From: Saliniramus fredricksonii
GTDB lineage: Bacteria; Pseudomonadota; Alphaproteobacteria; Rhizobiales; Beijerinckiaceae
Assembly: GCF_900094735.1 (NCBI RefSeq)
Contig: NZ_FMBM01000002.1
Span: 1,054,001 to 1,118,000 of the forward strand
Reading direction: 5' to 3'
Length of the DNA stretch: 64,000 nucleotides
Shown: positions 9,223-18,189 of the stretch, in pieces
How positions within the stretch are numbered: the first letter of the stretch is position 1
Layout: each line of letters opens with the position of its first letter
Position numbers and translations under genes: made by a program
The notes under the pieces: generated by a model
Database searches by the model: none
The model's input: only the letters and a program-made list of their open reading frames with translations
Told to the model about the DNA's origin: nothing

Positions 9223-9350
9223 CTTTCGTCATGTCGGAACGCGCTCCAGAGCATCATGCCGTCAGGTGGATACCGGCTGACGGGGACAATGATGCGTCGA
9301 ACAATGACCTGGAGCGCCCGGCCTGACTTTCGTCATGTCGGAACGCGCTC
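9146..9350. repeat. Tandem pair of a 101-bp dispersed element
   Basis: Two identical 101-bp units (9146-9246 and 9250-9350) are separated by CAG. Each contains the inverted pair CCGTCAG / CTGACGG and ends with GCGCGTTCC read on the minus strand. A third, inverted and diverged copy is at 22534-22630. On the minus strand the element starts exactly at the fliP stop codon, and on the plus strand its first unit supplies the end of the 194-residue membrane protein. This has the look of a REP-like element or a mobile 3'-end hairpin. Confidence 0.85.
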
Positions 9351-10114
9351 TAGAAGAATGACCGCACGAGCCCGCCGACGAGCAGGTTCCAGCCGTCGAT
9401 CAGGATGAAGAACAGGATCTTGAAAGGCAGGGCGATCACCGTGGGCGGCATCATCATCATGCCCATCGACATCAGAATCGTCGCAACCATGATGTCGATC
9501 ACCAGAAAGGGCAGGGCGATGATGAATCCGATCTCGAAGCCGCGGCGCAATTCCGAGATCATGAAGGCGGGGATCAGCACACGCAGTTCCACCTCCTCCC
9601 GCGGTTGAATGGTGCCGAAGCTCTCTTCGGCGAGTTCCACGAACATGGCGAGATCCTGCTCGCGCACATGGGTGAGCATGAATTCGCGGAACGGCTCGAC
9701 CGTGCGTGCGAAGGCTTCCTCTTCGGTGATCTCGTTTTGCAGCAATGGCTGGAGACCGTCCTGCCAGGCCCGGTCGAAAGTGGGGGCCATGACATAGAAG
9801 GTCATGAACAGGGCCAGCGAGATCAGCACGAGATTGGCCGGCGTCGATTGCAGCCCGATCCCCGAGCGCAGGAAGGAGAGCGCCACCACGATACGCGTAA
9901 AGCTTGTCACCATGATCATGATGCCCGGCGCGATGGAGAGCACCGTGAGCAGGATGATCAACTGGACAATCCGCCCCGTGGTCGAGGCCTCACCATCGGG
10001 AATCAGGTCGCCCAGATCAATCGTCTGGGCCTGCGCGGTCTCTGCCGTGAGAAGCCAGACGGCAAGGCCGAGGCCGAGAGTGAGGGCCGGGAATGCGCCG
10101 CGCATCGGTGTCAT
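9350..10114 (-). CDS. fliP: Flagellar type III export protein FliP
   Basis: Core inner-membrane component of the flagellar export gate (FliPQR). The 254-residue protein has a cleavable signal-like N-terminus (ALTLGLGLAVWLLTAETAQAQ), a conserved MIMVTSFTRIVVALSFLRSGIG signature, and three further membrane segments ending with LPFKILFFILIDGWNLLVGGL. It overlaps the upstream fliL by 4 bases (ATGA), so the two are translationally coupled. It is the last gene of the fliP-fliL-flgH-motE operon, and its stop codon abuts the dispersed repeat pair. Confidence 0.96.
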   Translation of the reverse strand: MTPMRGAFPALTLGLGLAVWLLTAETAQAQTIDLGDLIPDGEASTTGRIVQLIILLTVLSIAPGIMIMVTSFTRIVVALSFLRSGIGLQSTPANLVLISLALFMTFYVMAPTFDRAWQDGLQPLLQNEITEEEAFARTVEPFREFMLTHVREQDLAMFVELAEESFGTIQPREEVELRVLIPAFMISELRRGFEIGFIIALPFLVIDIMVATILMSMGMMMMPPTVIALPFKILFFILIDGWNLLVGGLVRSFF

Positions 10115-10674
10115 TGCACGACCAGTGTCTCGAGAATGAGCTCGCGCACACGCCCTTCCGAGCGGATCGTGGCGCGCTCCGACAGATCCTCGCGCAGGAA
10201 TTGCAGGCCGCTGGCCCCTTCGAGGCGGGCAAGGTCGAGGGTGCGCAGATAGGCCATGATGTCGCCCGAGACCTCCGCCGCGAGCCGCGTGCGCGCTGCT
10301 TCATCGGGCTCGTCCAGGACGAGGGCGATATCCGCGCGGATGAAGGTCTCCTGTGGATGGCGCAGATTGGTGACGATGGGTTCGAGGCGGAAGAGGCTGG
10401 TCCCCGGTTTGTAGCGCATCGGCTCCGGCGCGGGCGTGGTCTTCGTCTGCTCGACGCTCAGCGCCCGCTCATGCACAATGAAGGCGAGGCCCAGCCCGGT
10501 GCCTCCGGCGAGAAGGGTAAGGAGGGCGAGCGCGGCGAGAAAACCGCCCCGACCGGGTTTTACGGCTCCCCCGGTATGGTTGCCGGACGGACCCGCCCCG
10601 CCCCGTCCCGCCATGCCGGGATCGTAGACGTCCCGATCCGCGATCGTCGTGACGGCCTTGCTCATGACGCGCAT
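10111..10674 (-). CDS. fliL: Flagellar basal body-associated protein FliL
   Basis: Single-pass inner-membrane protein that rings the stator and supports motor torque. The 187-residue protein has a Gly/Pro-rich cytoplasmic N-terminus, one membrane helix (about residues 43-65, FLAALALLTLLAGGTGLGLAFIV) and a periplasmic FliL domain (FRLEPIVTNLRHPQETFIRADIALVLDEP...ILETLVVQ). It overlaps fliP by 4 bases and follows flgH after 28 bases. The position in the motE-flgH-fliL-fliP order is typical of Rhizobiales. Confidence 0.93.
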   Translation of the reverse strand: MRVMSKAVTTIADRDVYDPGMAGRGGAGPSGNHTGGAVKPGRGGFLAALALLTLLAGGTGLGLAFIVHERALSVEQTKTTPAPEPMRYKPGTSLFRLEPIVTNLRHPQETFIRADIALVLDEPDEAARTRLAAEVSGDIMAYLRTLDLARLEGASGLQFLREDLSERATIRSEGRVRELILETLVVQ

Positions 10675-10702
10675 CTCCTCCGGTTACGATCCGTGCCAGG
10701 GC

Positions 10703-11416
10703 TCAGAACGGCGTGACGCGGTCGTAGACCTGCTGGCCCCAGCCCGGCTGCTGCACCTCCATCGAGCGCCCGCGCCCGCCATAGGAGATGCGCGCTTCCG
10801 CAATCTTCTCGTAGTCGATGGTGTTGCGCGCGGAGATGTCGCGCGGGCGCACGATGCCCGCGACATTGAGCACGCGCATCTCGTAATTCACGCGCACCTC
10901 CTGCGAGCCGCTGATCATCAGGTTGCCGTTGGGCAGGACATTGGTAACGACGGCCGCGACGTTCAGATCGATGCGCTCGGAACGATCGATCGTGCCCTGG
11001 CCGCGCGAGTTGGTGCCCGAATTCACCCCGGCGCCGAAATCGCCGCCGACGCCCGGTCCGCCGAGATTGCCGCCGAAATCGAAGCCAATATTCGCTCCCG
11101 AATCCCGCGAGCGGCCCGTCGCATTGTTGAGGCGGGCCTGATCGGCCATGCGAATCCGTACCGTCACCACGTCGCCGACCTTCAACGCGCGGGCATCGGC
11201 GAAGAGGTTTTCCCGGTTGTCGCTCCACAGGGAATGGTAGGCGCGCTCGCTCTGATCCGGGAACGAGCCGGAGGGGAGGGAGGCGTGATAGGCGGTCAGA
11301 CCGGAGCCGACCGGGGTCATGCCCGGCTCGACGCCGACCTCGGAGAAATCGGTCGCGCAGCCGGCAAGCAGCACTGAGCCGGCCAGCACCGGCATGATGG
11401 CGGAACGGGTCTTCAT
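10703..11416 (-). CDS. flgH: Flagellar L-ring lipoprotein FlgH
   Basis: Outer-membrane lipoprotein forming the L-ring bushing around the flagellar rod. The 237-residue protein has a type II signal peptide with lipobox LLAGC, the conserved YHSLWSDNRENLFADARALKVGDVVTVRI block, and a C-terminal RISYGGRGRSMEVQQPGWGQQVYDRVTPF end typical of the family. The start overlaps the end of motE by 4 bases. flgI, encoding the P-ring, usually precedes motE but is not in this window. Confidence 0.96.
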   Translation of the reverse strand: MKTRSAIMPVLAGSVLLAGCATDFSEVGVEPGMTPVGSGLTAYHASLPSGSFPDQSERAYHSLWSDNRENLFADARALKVGDVVTVRIRMADQARLNNATGRSRDSGANIGFDFGGNLGGPGVGGDFGAGVNSGTNSRGQGTIDRSERIDLNVAAVVTNVLPNGNLMISGSQEVRVNYEMRVLNVAGIVRPRDISARNTIDYEKIAEARISYGGRGRSMEVQQPGWGQQVYDRVTPF

Positions 11417-11961
11417 AGGGCATTCTCCTGGTCGAGGGCCGAGCCGGCGACGGTGCGGGTGAGGAGGGCCGCACGGTCCGGTTCCATTTCGTTGAGGATG
11501 GCACTGGCCTGACGCGGGTTGAGTTTGGCGATCACGGCGCTGGCGGTCGGGTTATCCATGACGGCAAGCTGGGCGGCTGCCGCGTCGGGACGCATGCGGG
11601 CATAGATTTCGATGACGCCTTCCTCGGCGCGGCGCAGGAAATCTTCCCGCCGCGCGAGGTAGTCCTCATAGGCCGCACGCTCGCGGGCGAGATCTTCGAG
11701 CCGCGCTTCAATGCGCGCCTCGATTTCGAGCAGCGCCTGCGCCTGCCACGCGGCGCGGGCTTCGCGGGCGGAATCGTGAATGGCTTCGCAATAGCGCAGT
11801 TGATCGGAGGCCTGCTCTGCGGGAACGTCCTCGGCAAATGCGGCGGTGCTGACGAGGCTGAGGATGAGGATGAGACATCCGATCCCCGCGAGCCTGTGGC
11901 GCAGCCATTCCCCGCAATACGACTTTCGCCTGATGCTCGCTGTTGCTGCCTTGACCATCAT
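11413..11961 (-). CDS. motE: MotE-like flagellar protein (MotC chaperone type)
   Basis: Periplasmic protein which in Sinorhizobium assists stabilisation and folding of MotC. The 182-residue product has a signal peptide ending near AAFAED, a long coiled-coil (about residues 70-115, rich in Glu/Arg/Ala) and an MgtE-N-like helical domain (MRPDAAAAQLAVMDNPTASAVIAKLNPRQASAILNEMEPDRAALL). It is the first gene of the operon seen here and overlaps flgH by 4 bases. The assignment rests on this domain order and on its place before flgH-fliL-fliP. Confidence 0.85.
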   Translation of the reverse strand: MMVKAATASIRRKSYCGEWLRHRLAGIGCLILILSLVSTAAFAEDVPAEQASDQLRYCEAIHDSAREARAAWQAQALLEIEARIEARLEDLARERAAYEDYLARREDFLRRAEEGVIEIYARMRPDAAAAQLAVMDNPTASAVIAKLNPRQASAILNEMEPDRAALLTRTVAGSALDQENAL

Positions 11962-12248
11962 TTATGCCGCACCCTATCCATTGCCTGTGGCAGGGTGTAA
12001 GCCTTCAAGCTTGCATCAGGCTGGAGCCGGGATGTAGCAGCGATCAACGTGACTTTTTGCGAGGAGGCGCGCTAAACTCGCGCTTCCGCCGGGATCGCCA
12101 GAGGGCGCAGCATCCGCATCGGCGGCGCTATCGGTCGCAGCCGCCATGCGCGCGTGAGTGCGAAGGCTGTACGGGATTGCGGGCTGTGGGGGCCTTGAAG
12201 GTTGTTTCGCCGGAATCCGGCGGCGCATGCTTAGGGGAGTTGAGGGGC

Positions 12249-12629
12249 ATGGCTGGAATGGGTGGGGAGACGACCCCCCTGAACGTGCTCGTCGTTGACG
12301 ACGATCTGCTGATCCAGATGGCGCTCGCCGATATGGTCTGCGAACTCGGGCACGCAGCCGAGTCCGTGACTTCGGCGCAGGAAGCGCTTGATCGTGTGCT
12401 TGCGGGCGAAGCCGTGGATCTCGTCATCACGGATCACGCCATGCCGGGTATGACCGGTCTTGAACTCGCGCGCAAATTGCGCGCCGAGCGTCCCGAATTG
12501 CCGGTCATGCTCGCGACCGGCTTCGATGAGCTTCCAGGTAATGAGCCGGATGACGACTGGCCGCGTCTGCGCAAGCCCTTTCAACGCGAAGAACTCGTCA
12601 CCCTGATGACCCGTCTTTGCGGCGCGTGA
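12249..12629 (+). CDS. Single-domain response regulator (CheY-like receiver)
   Basis: A 126-residue stand-alone receiver domain. The acidic pocket is VVDDD near the N-terminus, the phosphoacceptor Asp is in DLVITDHAMPGMTGLELA, Thr/Ser is in MLATGFDE, and the conserved Lys is in RLRKPFQREEL. There is no output domain, so it acts through protein contacts. ATG 12249 follows an AGGGGAGTTGAGGGG stretch; the frame continues upstream without plausible homology. Its closeness to the flagellar operon is suggestive but it is on the opposite strand and may serve another histidine kinase. Confidence 0.88.
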   Translation: MAGMGGETTPLNVLVVDDDLLIQMALADMVCELGHAAESVTSAQEALDRVLAGEAVDLVITDHAMPGMTGLELARKLRAERPELPVMLATGFDELPGNEPDDDWPRLRKPFQREELVTLMTRLCGA

Positions 12630-12672
12630 CGGGGCCGCAGGGGATCCATGCGGCCCGATCACCGCTTTGCGA

Positions 12673-13362
12673 TTACTCTTGACGGCGCTCCAGGCGCTGC
12701 GGCTCGGCCATTTCCGGCGTGCCGAGCCGGCTCGTGCGCTGTTGCGGCGCGGGTTGCGTGACAGGCTCGCGCTGAGCGGCGGGCATGTCCTGCCGACGCA
12801 GCGCGACGTCGTAATCATGGGTCACGGGCGGCGGGATCACATGGGTGCGCACGCTGCTGCGCGGCGCGATGCCACCCTGATGCGGGGGCGTGCCATGGCT
12901 CCAGCTGTTGCGGCGTGACGTGCGATAGGCAGGCTCGCGATAATCGCGATAGCCGCGTGCCTCAGCCTCATGGACATACGGACCCCGGGTCTCGAATTCG
13001 AAGGAGATGAAGGGCAGAATGCCTCCGCGACGCGGCGCGACGGGGCCGCCGAAATCCAGATAGCGCCCCGATACCCAGCCCGTCGCATTGCGCTGGCTGA
13101 CATTGCACCAGGCGCTCCCGCGCGTGCAGTTATGCACCAGAACGGGGCTGCCACGGCGCAGCACCGTGATCACGGGATACTGGGTCGAGGGGCCCGTGCG
13201 CATGTTCAGATCGTTCACCACGACGGCGCGTTGCGCCTGGGCCGATGTGGCCGGCGCGGCGAATGCGAACAGGATTGCGAGTGCCAGAAGGGCAGCGCAG
13301 GAGCGCGCGAACCGGTCGAGCCGGCAGGCCCCGCCGCGCATGATGGCAGATGTCGTCTTCAT
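12673..13362 (-). CDS. Exported bacterial SH3-domain protein
   Basis: A 229-residue protein with a signal peptide (AALLALAILFAFAAPATSAQAQ), one bacterial SH3 domain (about residues 45-105: VVVNDLNMRTGPSTQYPVITVLRRGSPV...GWVSGRYLDF) and an Arg/Pro/Gln-rich disordered tail. Such proteins usually bind peptidoglycan or other envelope partners in the periplasm. The start at 13362 (MKTTSAIM) is preferred because the signal peptide then has a normal length; the frame is open for 24 more codons upstream. Confidence 0.8.
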   Translation of the reverse strand: MKTTSAIMRGGACRLDRFARSCAALLALAILFAFAAPATSAQAQRAVVVNDLNMRTGPSTQYPVITVLRRGSPVLVHNCTRGSAWCNVSQRNATGWVSGRYLDFGGPVAPRRGGILPFISFEFETRGPYVHEAEARGYRDYREPAYRTSRRNSWSHGTPPHQGGIAPRSSVRTHVIPPPVTHDYDVALRRQDMPAAQREPVTQPAPQQRTSRLGTPEMAEPQRLERRQE

Positions 13363-13569
13363 CGGTTGACCTCGCCTCTCATCGTCCCCGGGTCCAGGTC
13401 CAGCCCGGAGCAATAAACCGCAAGGATCGCACATGCCGCTGCGGACAGCCCGCCCGCTTCGTCACGCCTGACCCTCCCCGGCTGACGGTGCAGTCTCTCG
13501 CTGCGTTCCACAACCTGATGCGAGCGTCGCGCCCCGGCAAGCAAACGTCAAGGGTTCGATGCTAATTTG

Positions 13570-14979
13570 ATGCGTATGAAGCAGAAACAGATCAATTCCG
13601 GACAATCGCCGGCGCAGCCGGATCGCCGCCGCCTGCTCACCGCAGGACTCGCCGTACCGACCGGTCTCGTCGCCGCCGCCGGCGCGCTTGCCGCCGGGGC
13701 GGGGGCGGCGCAGGCGGGCTCCGGCGCGAGCCCGATGCTGCGTGATGCCCGCGAATTCGGGATCCGACCCGATTCCGAGGCCGATCAGGCCCCCCTGCTG
13801 GAGGCGGCGTTGCGGGAAACGACACGCTCCGGAGCCGGCCTGCATCTTCCGCCGGGTCGGTATCTGGTCGCGGAAGCGCGCCTGCCGGACGGGGCGACGC
13901 TGGTTGCAGGCGGCGGCGCCGTGCTGGTTCAGGCGGCTGACGCGCCCATCCTTCACGGGCGCGATCTCGCGCATGTGCGCCTCGCGGGGTTCGGCCTCGA
14001 GGGCGCTTCCGGTCATGCTGCGCCGCTTCTCCGGCTCGAACAGGTCACGGATTGCCGGTTGCTGGAGATCGCGGTCGACGGCGCAGCCGGCACGGCTTTC
14101 GATCTCAGCGGCTGTGGCGGCCTTGTTGCGCAATGCGCGATCAGTGGTGCGCGTATCGCGGTTTTCGCCAACGACTCCAGCGGCCTTGCCGTCACGGGCA
14201 ATCTGATCCGCGATTGCAGCGATAACGGGATCCTGGTCTGGCGCGCGTCGAAGGGCGATGACGGCACGCGCGTGCATGGCAACCGGATCGAGCGGATCGG
14301 CGCGGCGAGCGGCGGGTCGGGTGAATACGGTAATGCCGTCAACATCTTCCGCGCGGGCGGCGTGATCGTCTCCGACAACGTGATCCGCGAATGCGCCTTC
14401 TCCGCCATACGCAACAATGCCGGTGACCGGGTGCAGATGATCGGCAACAATTGCGCCGATTTCGGCGAGGTGGGGCTGTTCACGGAATTCGCATTCGAAG
14501 GCTGTGTCATCGCCAACAACATCGTCGAGCGGGCGGCGAACGGGATCGTCTCGACCAATCTCAACGATACCGGACGGCTGGCCGTCATCGCGGGCAATAT
14601 CGTGCGCGGCAGCTTTCGCCGCCCGGACCCGCTCACCGGCGAGATTCTCTACGGCAACGGTATCTATGCCGAAGCAGACGCCGCGGTCACAGGCAATGTC
14701 GTCGAGGATGTCGAGGCTGCGGGGATCGGGCTGGGCTACGGGCCGTATCTGCGCGATGTCAGCGCGGCCAACAACGTGCTGCGCGATTGCGGCTACGGTT
14801 TCGCCGTGTCCGTCGTCGATGGCGTGGGGCGCGTACAGATCACGGGCAATCTGATCTCCGGAGCGCGCGAGGCGGCGATCATCGGCCTGCGCTGGACGGA
14901 GCCGGCGACGGGGGAACTCCTCAATGGGTCAGATACAGTACCCGCGCATGTCCTTCTGAGCGGCAATCACGCGCATTGA
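13570..14979 (+). CDS. TAT-exported parallel beta-helix protein (TIGR03808-type)
   Basis: A 469-residue protein with a twin-arginine signal (DRRRLLTAGLAVPTGLVAAAGALAAGAGAAQA) and a long right-handed beta-helix with repeated motifs of the form G-N-x-I-x-D/R (VTGNLIRDCSDNGILVW, VHGNRIERIG, VSDNVIREC, ITGNLISGA). This matches the family of twin-arginine-translocated repeat proteins found in Rhizobiales (TIGR03808). The function is not known; the fold is shared with polysaccharide lyases and hydrolases. Start codons at 13570 and 13576 are both possible. Confidence 0.82.
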   Translation: MRMKQKQINSGQSPAQPDRRRLLTAGLAVPTGLVAAAGALAAGAGAAQAGSGASPMLRDAREFGIRPDSEADQAPLLEAALRETTRSGAGLHLPPGRYLVAEARLPDGATLVAGGGAVLVQAADAPILHGRDLAHVRLAGFGLEGASGHAAPLLRLEQVTDCRLLEIAVDGAAGTAFDLSGCGGLVAQCAISGARIAVFANDSSGLAVTGNLIRDCSDNGILVWRASKGDDGTRVHGNRIERIGAASGGSGEYGNAVNIFRAGGVIVSDNVIRECAFSAIRNNAGDRVQMIGNNCADFGEVGLFTEFAFEGCVIANNIVERAANGIVSTNLNDTGRLAVIAGNIVRGSFRRPDPLTGEILYGNGIYAEADAAVTGNVVEDVEAAGIGLGYGPYLRDVSAANNVLRDCGYGFAVSVVDGVGRVQITGNLISGAREAAIIGLRWTEPATGELLNGSDTVPAHVLLSGNHAH

Positions 14980-15117
14980 GGCGATGCCGGCTCCGGAGGG
15001 ATGCGCGTCCGACCGATACTTGCTCAAGTCAGAGTTGTTCCCGCGTCGCTTTTCCGGCATGGGGCTTGCATTTTCATGCTGCATTGCAACATATTCTGCA
15101 TTGCAGAGGATCATGTG

Positions 15118-15759
15118 ATGAAAATGCGGGCAATATCTGACGAAGGTGATGCCGTGCAGGCAAAAGAGCGTCATCGGCTGTATGAAGACGCGATCGCGCT
15201 GGTCATCGGGACCCTGCTGGTCGCGCTCGGGATCACCTTCTATGCGCAGGCGGAAATCCTGACGAGCGGGCTCGCCGGGCTCTCGCTTCTGCTCGATTAT
15301 GCAAGCGGTTACGGGTTCCCGGTGATCTTCTTTCTGATCAATGTGCCGTTCTTTCTGCTGGCGCTGCGGCGTCTGGGGATGGCCGCGACCTTGCGGACCG
15401 TGCTCGCGATCGGTCTCGTCTCGGTCTTCACGCGATATACGCCTGAATGGGTGCGCGTCGACGCGATCGCGCCGCTCTATGCAGCCTTGTTCGGTGGTGT
15501 GGTGACCGGTGTGGGACTGCTGGTGCTGTTTCGCCATCGAACCGGGCTCGGCGGCGTCAATCTCGTGGCGATCGACCTGCAGGAGCGCTTCGGCCTGCGC
15601 GCCGGTTATGTCCTGCTCGGGGTCGATCTCACCATCCTCGTCGCCGCCGCCTTTCACCTGCCGCCTGACAAGCTCGCGCTCTCGGTGCTCGGCGCCGGCG
15701 TTCTCAACATGATCCTCGCGCTCAACCACCGCCCGGAGCGCTATCGCGGGCGCAGCTGA
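15118..15759 (+). CDS. YitT family membrane protein
   Basis: A 213-residue protein with about five membrane segments matching the YitT family (formerly DUF161), visible in FYAQAEILTSGLAGLSLLLDYASGYGFPVIFFLINVPFFLLALRRLG and the FRHRTGLGGVNLVAIDLQERFGLRAGYVLLGVDL block. The transport role is not established in general. ATG 15118 follows a GAGGA site at 7 bases; the frame extends upstream to 15001 without a binding site. The 3' end overlaps that of the convergent molybdenum hydroxylase gene by 38 bases. Confidence 0.82.
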   Translation: MKMRAISDEGDAVQAKERHRLYEDAIALVIGTLLVALGITFYAQAEILTSGLAGLSLLLDYASGYGFPVIFFLINVPFFLLALRRLGMAATLRTVLAIGLVSVFTRYTPEWVRVDAIAPLYAALFGGVVTGVGLLVLFRHRTGLGGVNLVAIDLQERFGLRAGYVLLGVDLTILVAAAFHLPPDKLALSVLGAGVLNMILALNHRPERYRGRS

Positions 15760-18058
15760 TCGCGGCGAAGACGCGGTCGGGCGTGGCCGGCATGTCGAGA
15801 TGCCTGATGCCGTAGGCGCGATAGAGGGCATCGACGACGGCGTTCATCGTGGCCGGCGTGCCGCCGATCGTGCCGGCTTCGCCCGCGCCCTTCATGCCGA
15901 GCGCGTTGGTGGTGCAGGGCACGTTGCGCGTCTCGAAATGGAAGTTCGGCAGATCCGCCGCGCGCGGCAGCCGGTAATCCATCAGCGAGGCGGTGACGAG
16001 CTGGCCGCTCTCATCAAAAACGACGCGCTCATGCAGCGCCTGGCCGATCCCCTGTGCGAGCCCGCCATGGACCTGGCCGGCAAGGAGGAGCGGGTTCATG
16101 GTCATGCCGAAATCGTCGACGATGGTATAGCGCAGGATCTCGGTCTCGCCGGTCTGCGGGTCGATCTCGACCTCGCAGATATGCGTGCCGTTGGGATAGG
16201 TCGCCTCCGGTGGCTTCCATTTGAAATGCGTCTTCAGCGATGCGCCCGCATCAGCGGCCTGGGCGGCGATCTCGGTGAAGCCGATCGCCTTGTCGGTGCC
16301 TGCGACGCGCACCGTGCCGTCGCTGATCTCGACATCGCTCTCGGCCGCTTCGAGCATCCGCGCGCCTTCCTCCATCAGCTTCCGGGCGAGTTCGCGCGAG
16401 GCGCCGTCCACCGCCGCGCCACCGACGGGAACCGAGCGGGAGCCGCCGGTGCCGCCGCCGGTCTCGATCAGGGCCGTATCGCCCTGGATGACGGTGACCT
16501 TCTCCAGCGGCAGATCGAGATGTTGCGAGACGAGCTGCGCATAGGCCGTCATGTGGCCCTGGCCGTTCGACTGCGTGCCGATCAGGACCTCGACGCCGCC
16601 ATCCGCCTGCATGCTGATATCGGCGCGCTCGGGGCTGCCGCCGGCGCAGGCCTCGATATAGGAGGCCATGCCGATGCCGCGCGCCTTGCCCGCCTTCTTC
16701 GAGGCGCGCAGCCGCTCCTTGAAGCCGGCCCAGTCGGCCACCTCCATGGCGCGGCGCATGGCGGCTTCGAATTCACCGGAATCATAGATGCGCCCCACTT
16801 GCGTTGTGTGCGGCATCGCTTCGGGCTTGATGAAATTCAGCGCACGCACCGCATCCGGGCTCTTGCCGATCTCGCGGGCAACATGCTCGACCAGCCGCTC
16901 GATGACATAGGCCGCCTCCGGACGCCCGGCGCCGCGATAGGCGTCGATCGGCGGGGAGTTGGTGTAATACCCGCGTACCCGCGCATGCACGGCGGGAATG
17001 TCGTAGCAGCCGGGAGACATGCGCGCGCCGCCCCAGGGGATGAAGGGCGCGAATTGCGAGAGATAGGCCCCGAGATCAGCCGCGATGTCGATCTTCAGCC
17101 CGAGAAAGCGCCCGCGCCGGTCGAGCGCGACTTCGGCACGGGTAAGGTTGTCGCGGCCCTGCGCATCGCCGAGAAAATGCTCGCCGCGCTCGCCGATCCA
17201 GGCCACCGGGCGCCCGGTGATGCGTGCCGCGACGGCGCAGAGCGGATATTCGCGATAGACGAAGATCTTGGTGCCGAAGCCCCCTCCCACATCCGGCGTG
17301 ATCACGCGCAGCTTGGCGCGATCCACCTTGAGGATATGATCGGCAATGGTATTGCGGATATCGTGGACGCCCTGGCTGCCGACGGTCATCGTCCAGCTCT
17401 CATGCGCGCCATCATATTCCGCGATACAGGCGCGCGGCTCCATGAAATTGGCGATGAGCCGGTTGTTGACGATGTCGAGCGCCACGGTGCGATGAGCCTT
17501 CGCGAAGGCTTTCTCGGTTTTCGGTGCATCGCCGTGATGCGAATCGAAGGCGAGATTGGTGCCGAACTCCGGCCAGACCAGCGAAGCGCCCTGCGCGCGG
17601 GCACCCTCGATGCCGACGACGGGTTCGAGGGGCTCGTAATCCACCATGACGGCTTCCGCCGCGTCGCGGGCCTGATCGGCGGTTTCGGCCACGATGAAGG
17701 CAAGCGCGTCGCCGACATGCCGGGCGACGTCGCTTGCCAGGACGGGGTAGGGCGGGACCGGCATTTTCGAGCCGTCGCTGTTCTTCACGGCGCCGGGGCA
17801 GGGCAGGTCGCCCAGATCGGCGACATCGGCATGCGTCAGGATCGCGGCCACGCCGGGCATGGCGCGGGCCTCGTCGAGACCCGACAGCGTGAAGCGCGCA
17901 TGGGCGTGGCTTGCGCGCAGCACCTGGGCCATCAATGCTCCCTCGGGGATCATGTCGCCGGTATAGCGACCCGCGCCGGTGAGAAAGCGTTGATCTTCCA
18001 CCCGTTTCGGCGCCTGGCCGATGCCGAACTTGCGTTGTGACGATGCGACTGCATCCAT
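15722..18058 (-). CDS. Xanthine dehydrogenase family molybdopterin-binding (CoxL-like, form II) subunit
   Basis: Large catalytic subunit of a molybdenum hydroxylase of the CO dehydrogenase/xanthine oxidase superfamily, 778 residues. The N-terminal domain (RVEDQRFLTGAGRYTGD...) and the Mo-cofactor domain (VGGGFGTK, IDAYRGAGRPEAAYVIERLV, TQSNGQGHMTAYAQLVSQ, GGTGGSRSVPVGG, GMKGAGEAGTIGGTPATMNAV) are complete. The active-site loop reads AYRGAGR, the form II type, not the AYRCSFR of true form I CO dehydrogenases, so it is probably an aldehyde, aromatic or N-heterocycle hydroxylase. The usual FAD-binding and 2Fe-2S subunit genes are not adjacent, so they must lie elsewhere. Confidence 0.88.
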   Translation of the reverse strand: MDAVASSQRKFGIGQAPKRVEDQRFLTGAGRYTGDMIPEGALMAQVLRASHAHARFTLSGLDEARAMPGVAAILTHADVADLGDLPCPGAVKNSDGSKMPVPPYPVLASDVARHVGDALAFIVAETADQARDAAEAVMVDYEPLEPVVGIEGARAQGASLVWPEFGTNLAFDSHHGDAPKTEKAFAKAHRTVALDIVNNRLIANFMEPRACIAEYDGAHESWTMTVGSQGVHDIRNTIADHILKVDRAKLRVITPDVGGGFGTKIFVYREYPLCAVAARITGRPVAWIGERGEHFLGDAQGRDNLTRAEVALDRRGRFLGLKIDIAADLGAYLSQFAPFIPWGGARMSPGCYDIPAVHARVRGYYTNSPPIDAYRGAGRPEAAYVIERLVEHVAREIGKSPDAVRALNFIKPEAMPHTTQVGRIYDSGEFEAAMRRAMEVADWAGFKERLRASKKAGKARGIGMASYIEACAGGSPERADISMQADGGVEVLIGTQSNGQGHMTAYAQLVSQHLDLPLEKVTVIQGDTALIETGGGTGGSRSVPVGGAAVDGASRELARKLMEEGARMLEAAESDVEISDGTVRVAGTDKAIGFTEIAAQAADAGASLKTHFKWKPPEATYPNGTHICEVEIDPQTGETEILRYTIVDDFGMTMNPLLLAGQVHGGLAQGIGQALHERVVFDESGQLVTASLMDYRLPRAADLPNFHFETRNVPCTTNALGMKGAGEAGTIGGTPATMNAVVDALYRAYGIRHLDMPATPDRVFAAISCARDSAPGGG

Positions 18059-18189
18059 ATCCGCGACTCCTCATGTCCTGATCATGAGGGTTGCGCGTCC
18101 GACACGATCCGTCAACGCCCTGATCCGTTGCCGCAATCGCTTGCCATATCGGAAATTCATCAAAAGAAAAGAATCTCCGTTTACGCTGA

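Noticed and set aside
15800-18040. A 746-codon plus-strand frame opposite the molybdenum hydroxylase gene
   Set aside because: The minus-strand protein has complete family motifs; the plus-strand translation is low-complexity His/Arg/Ala/Asp-rich shadow sequence.
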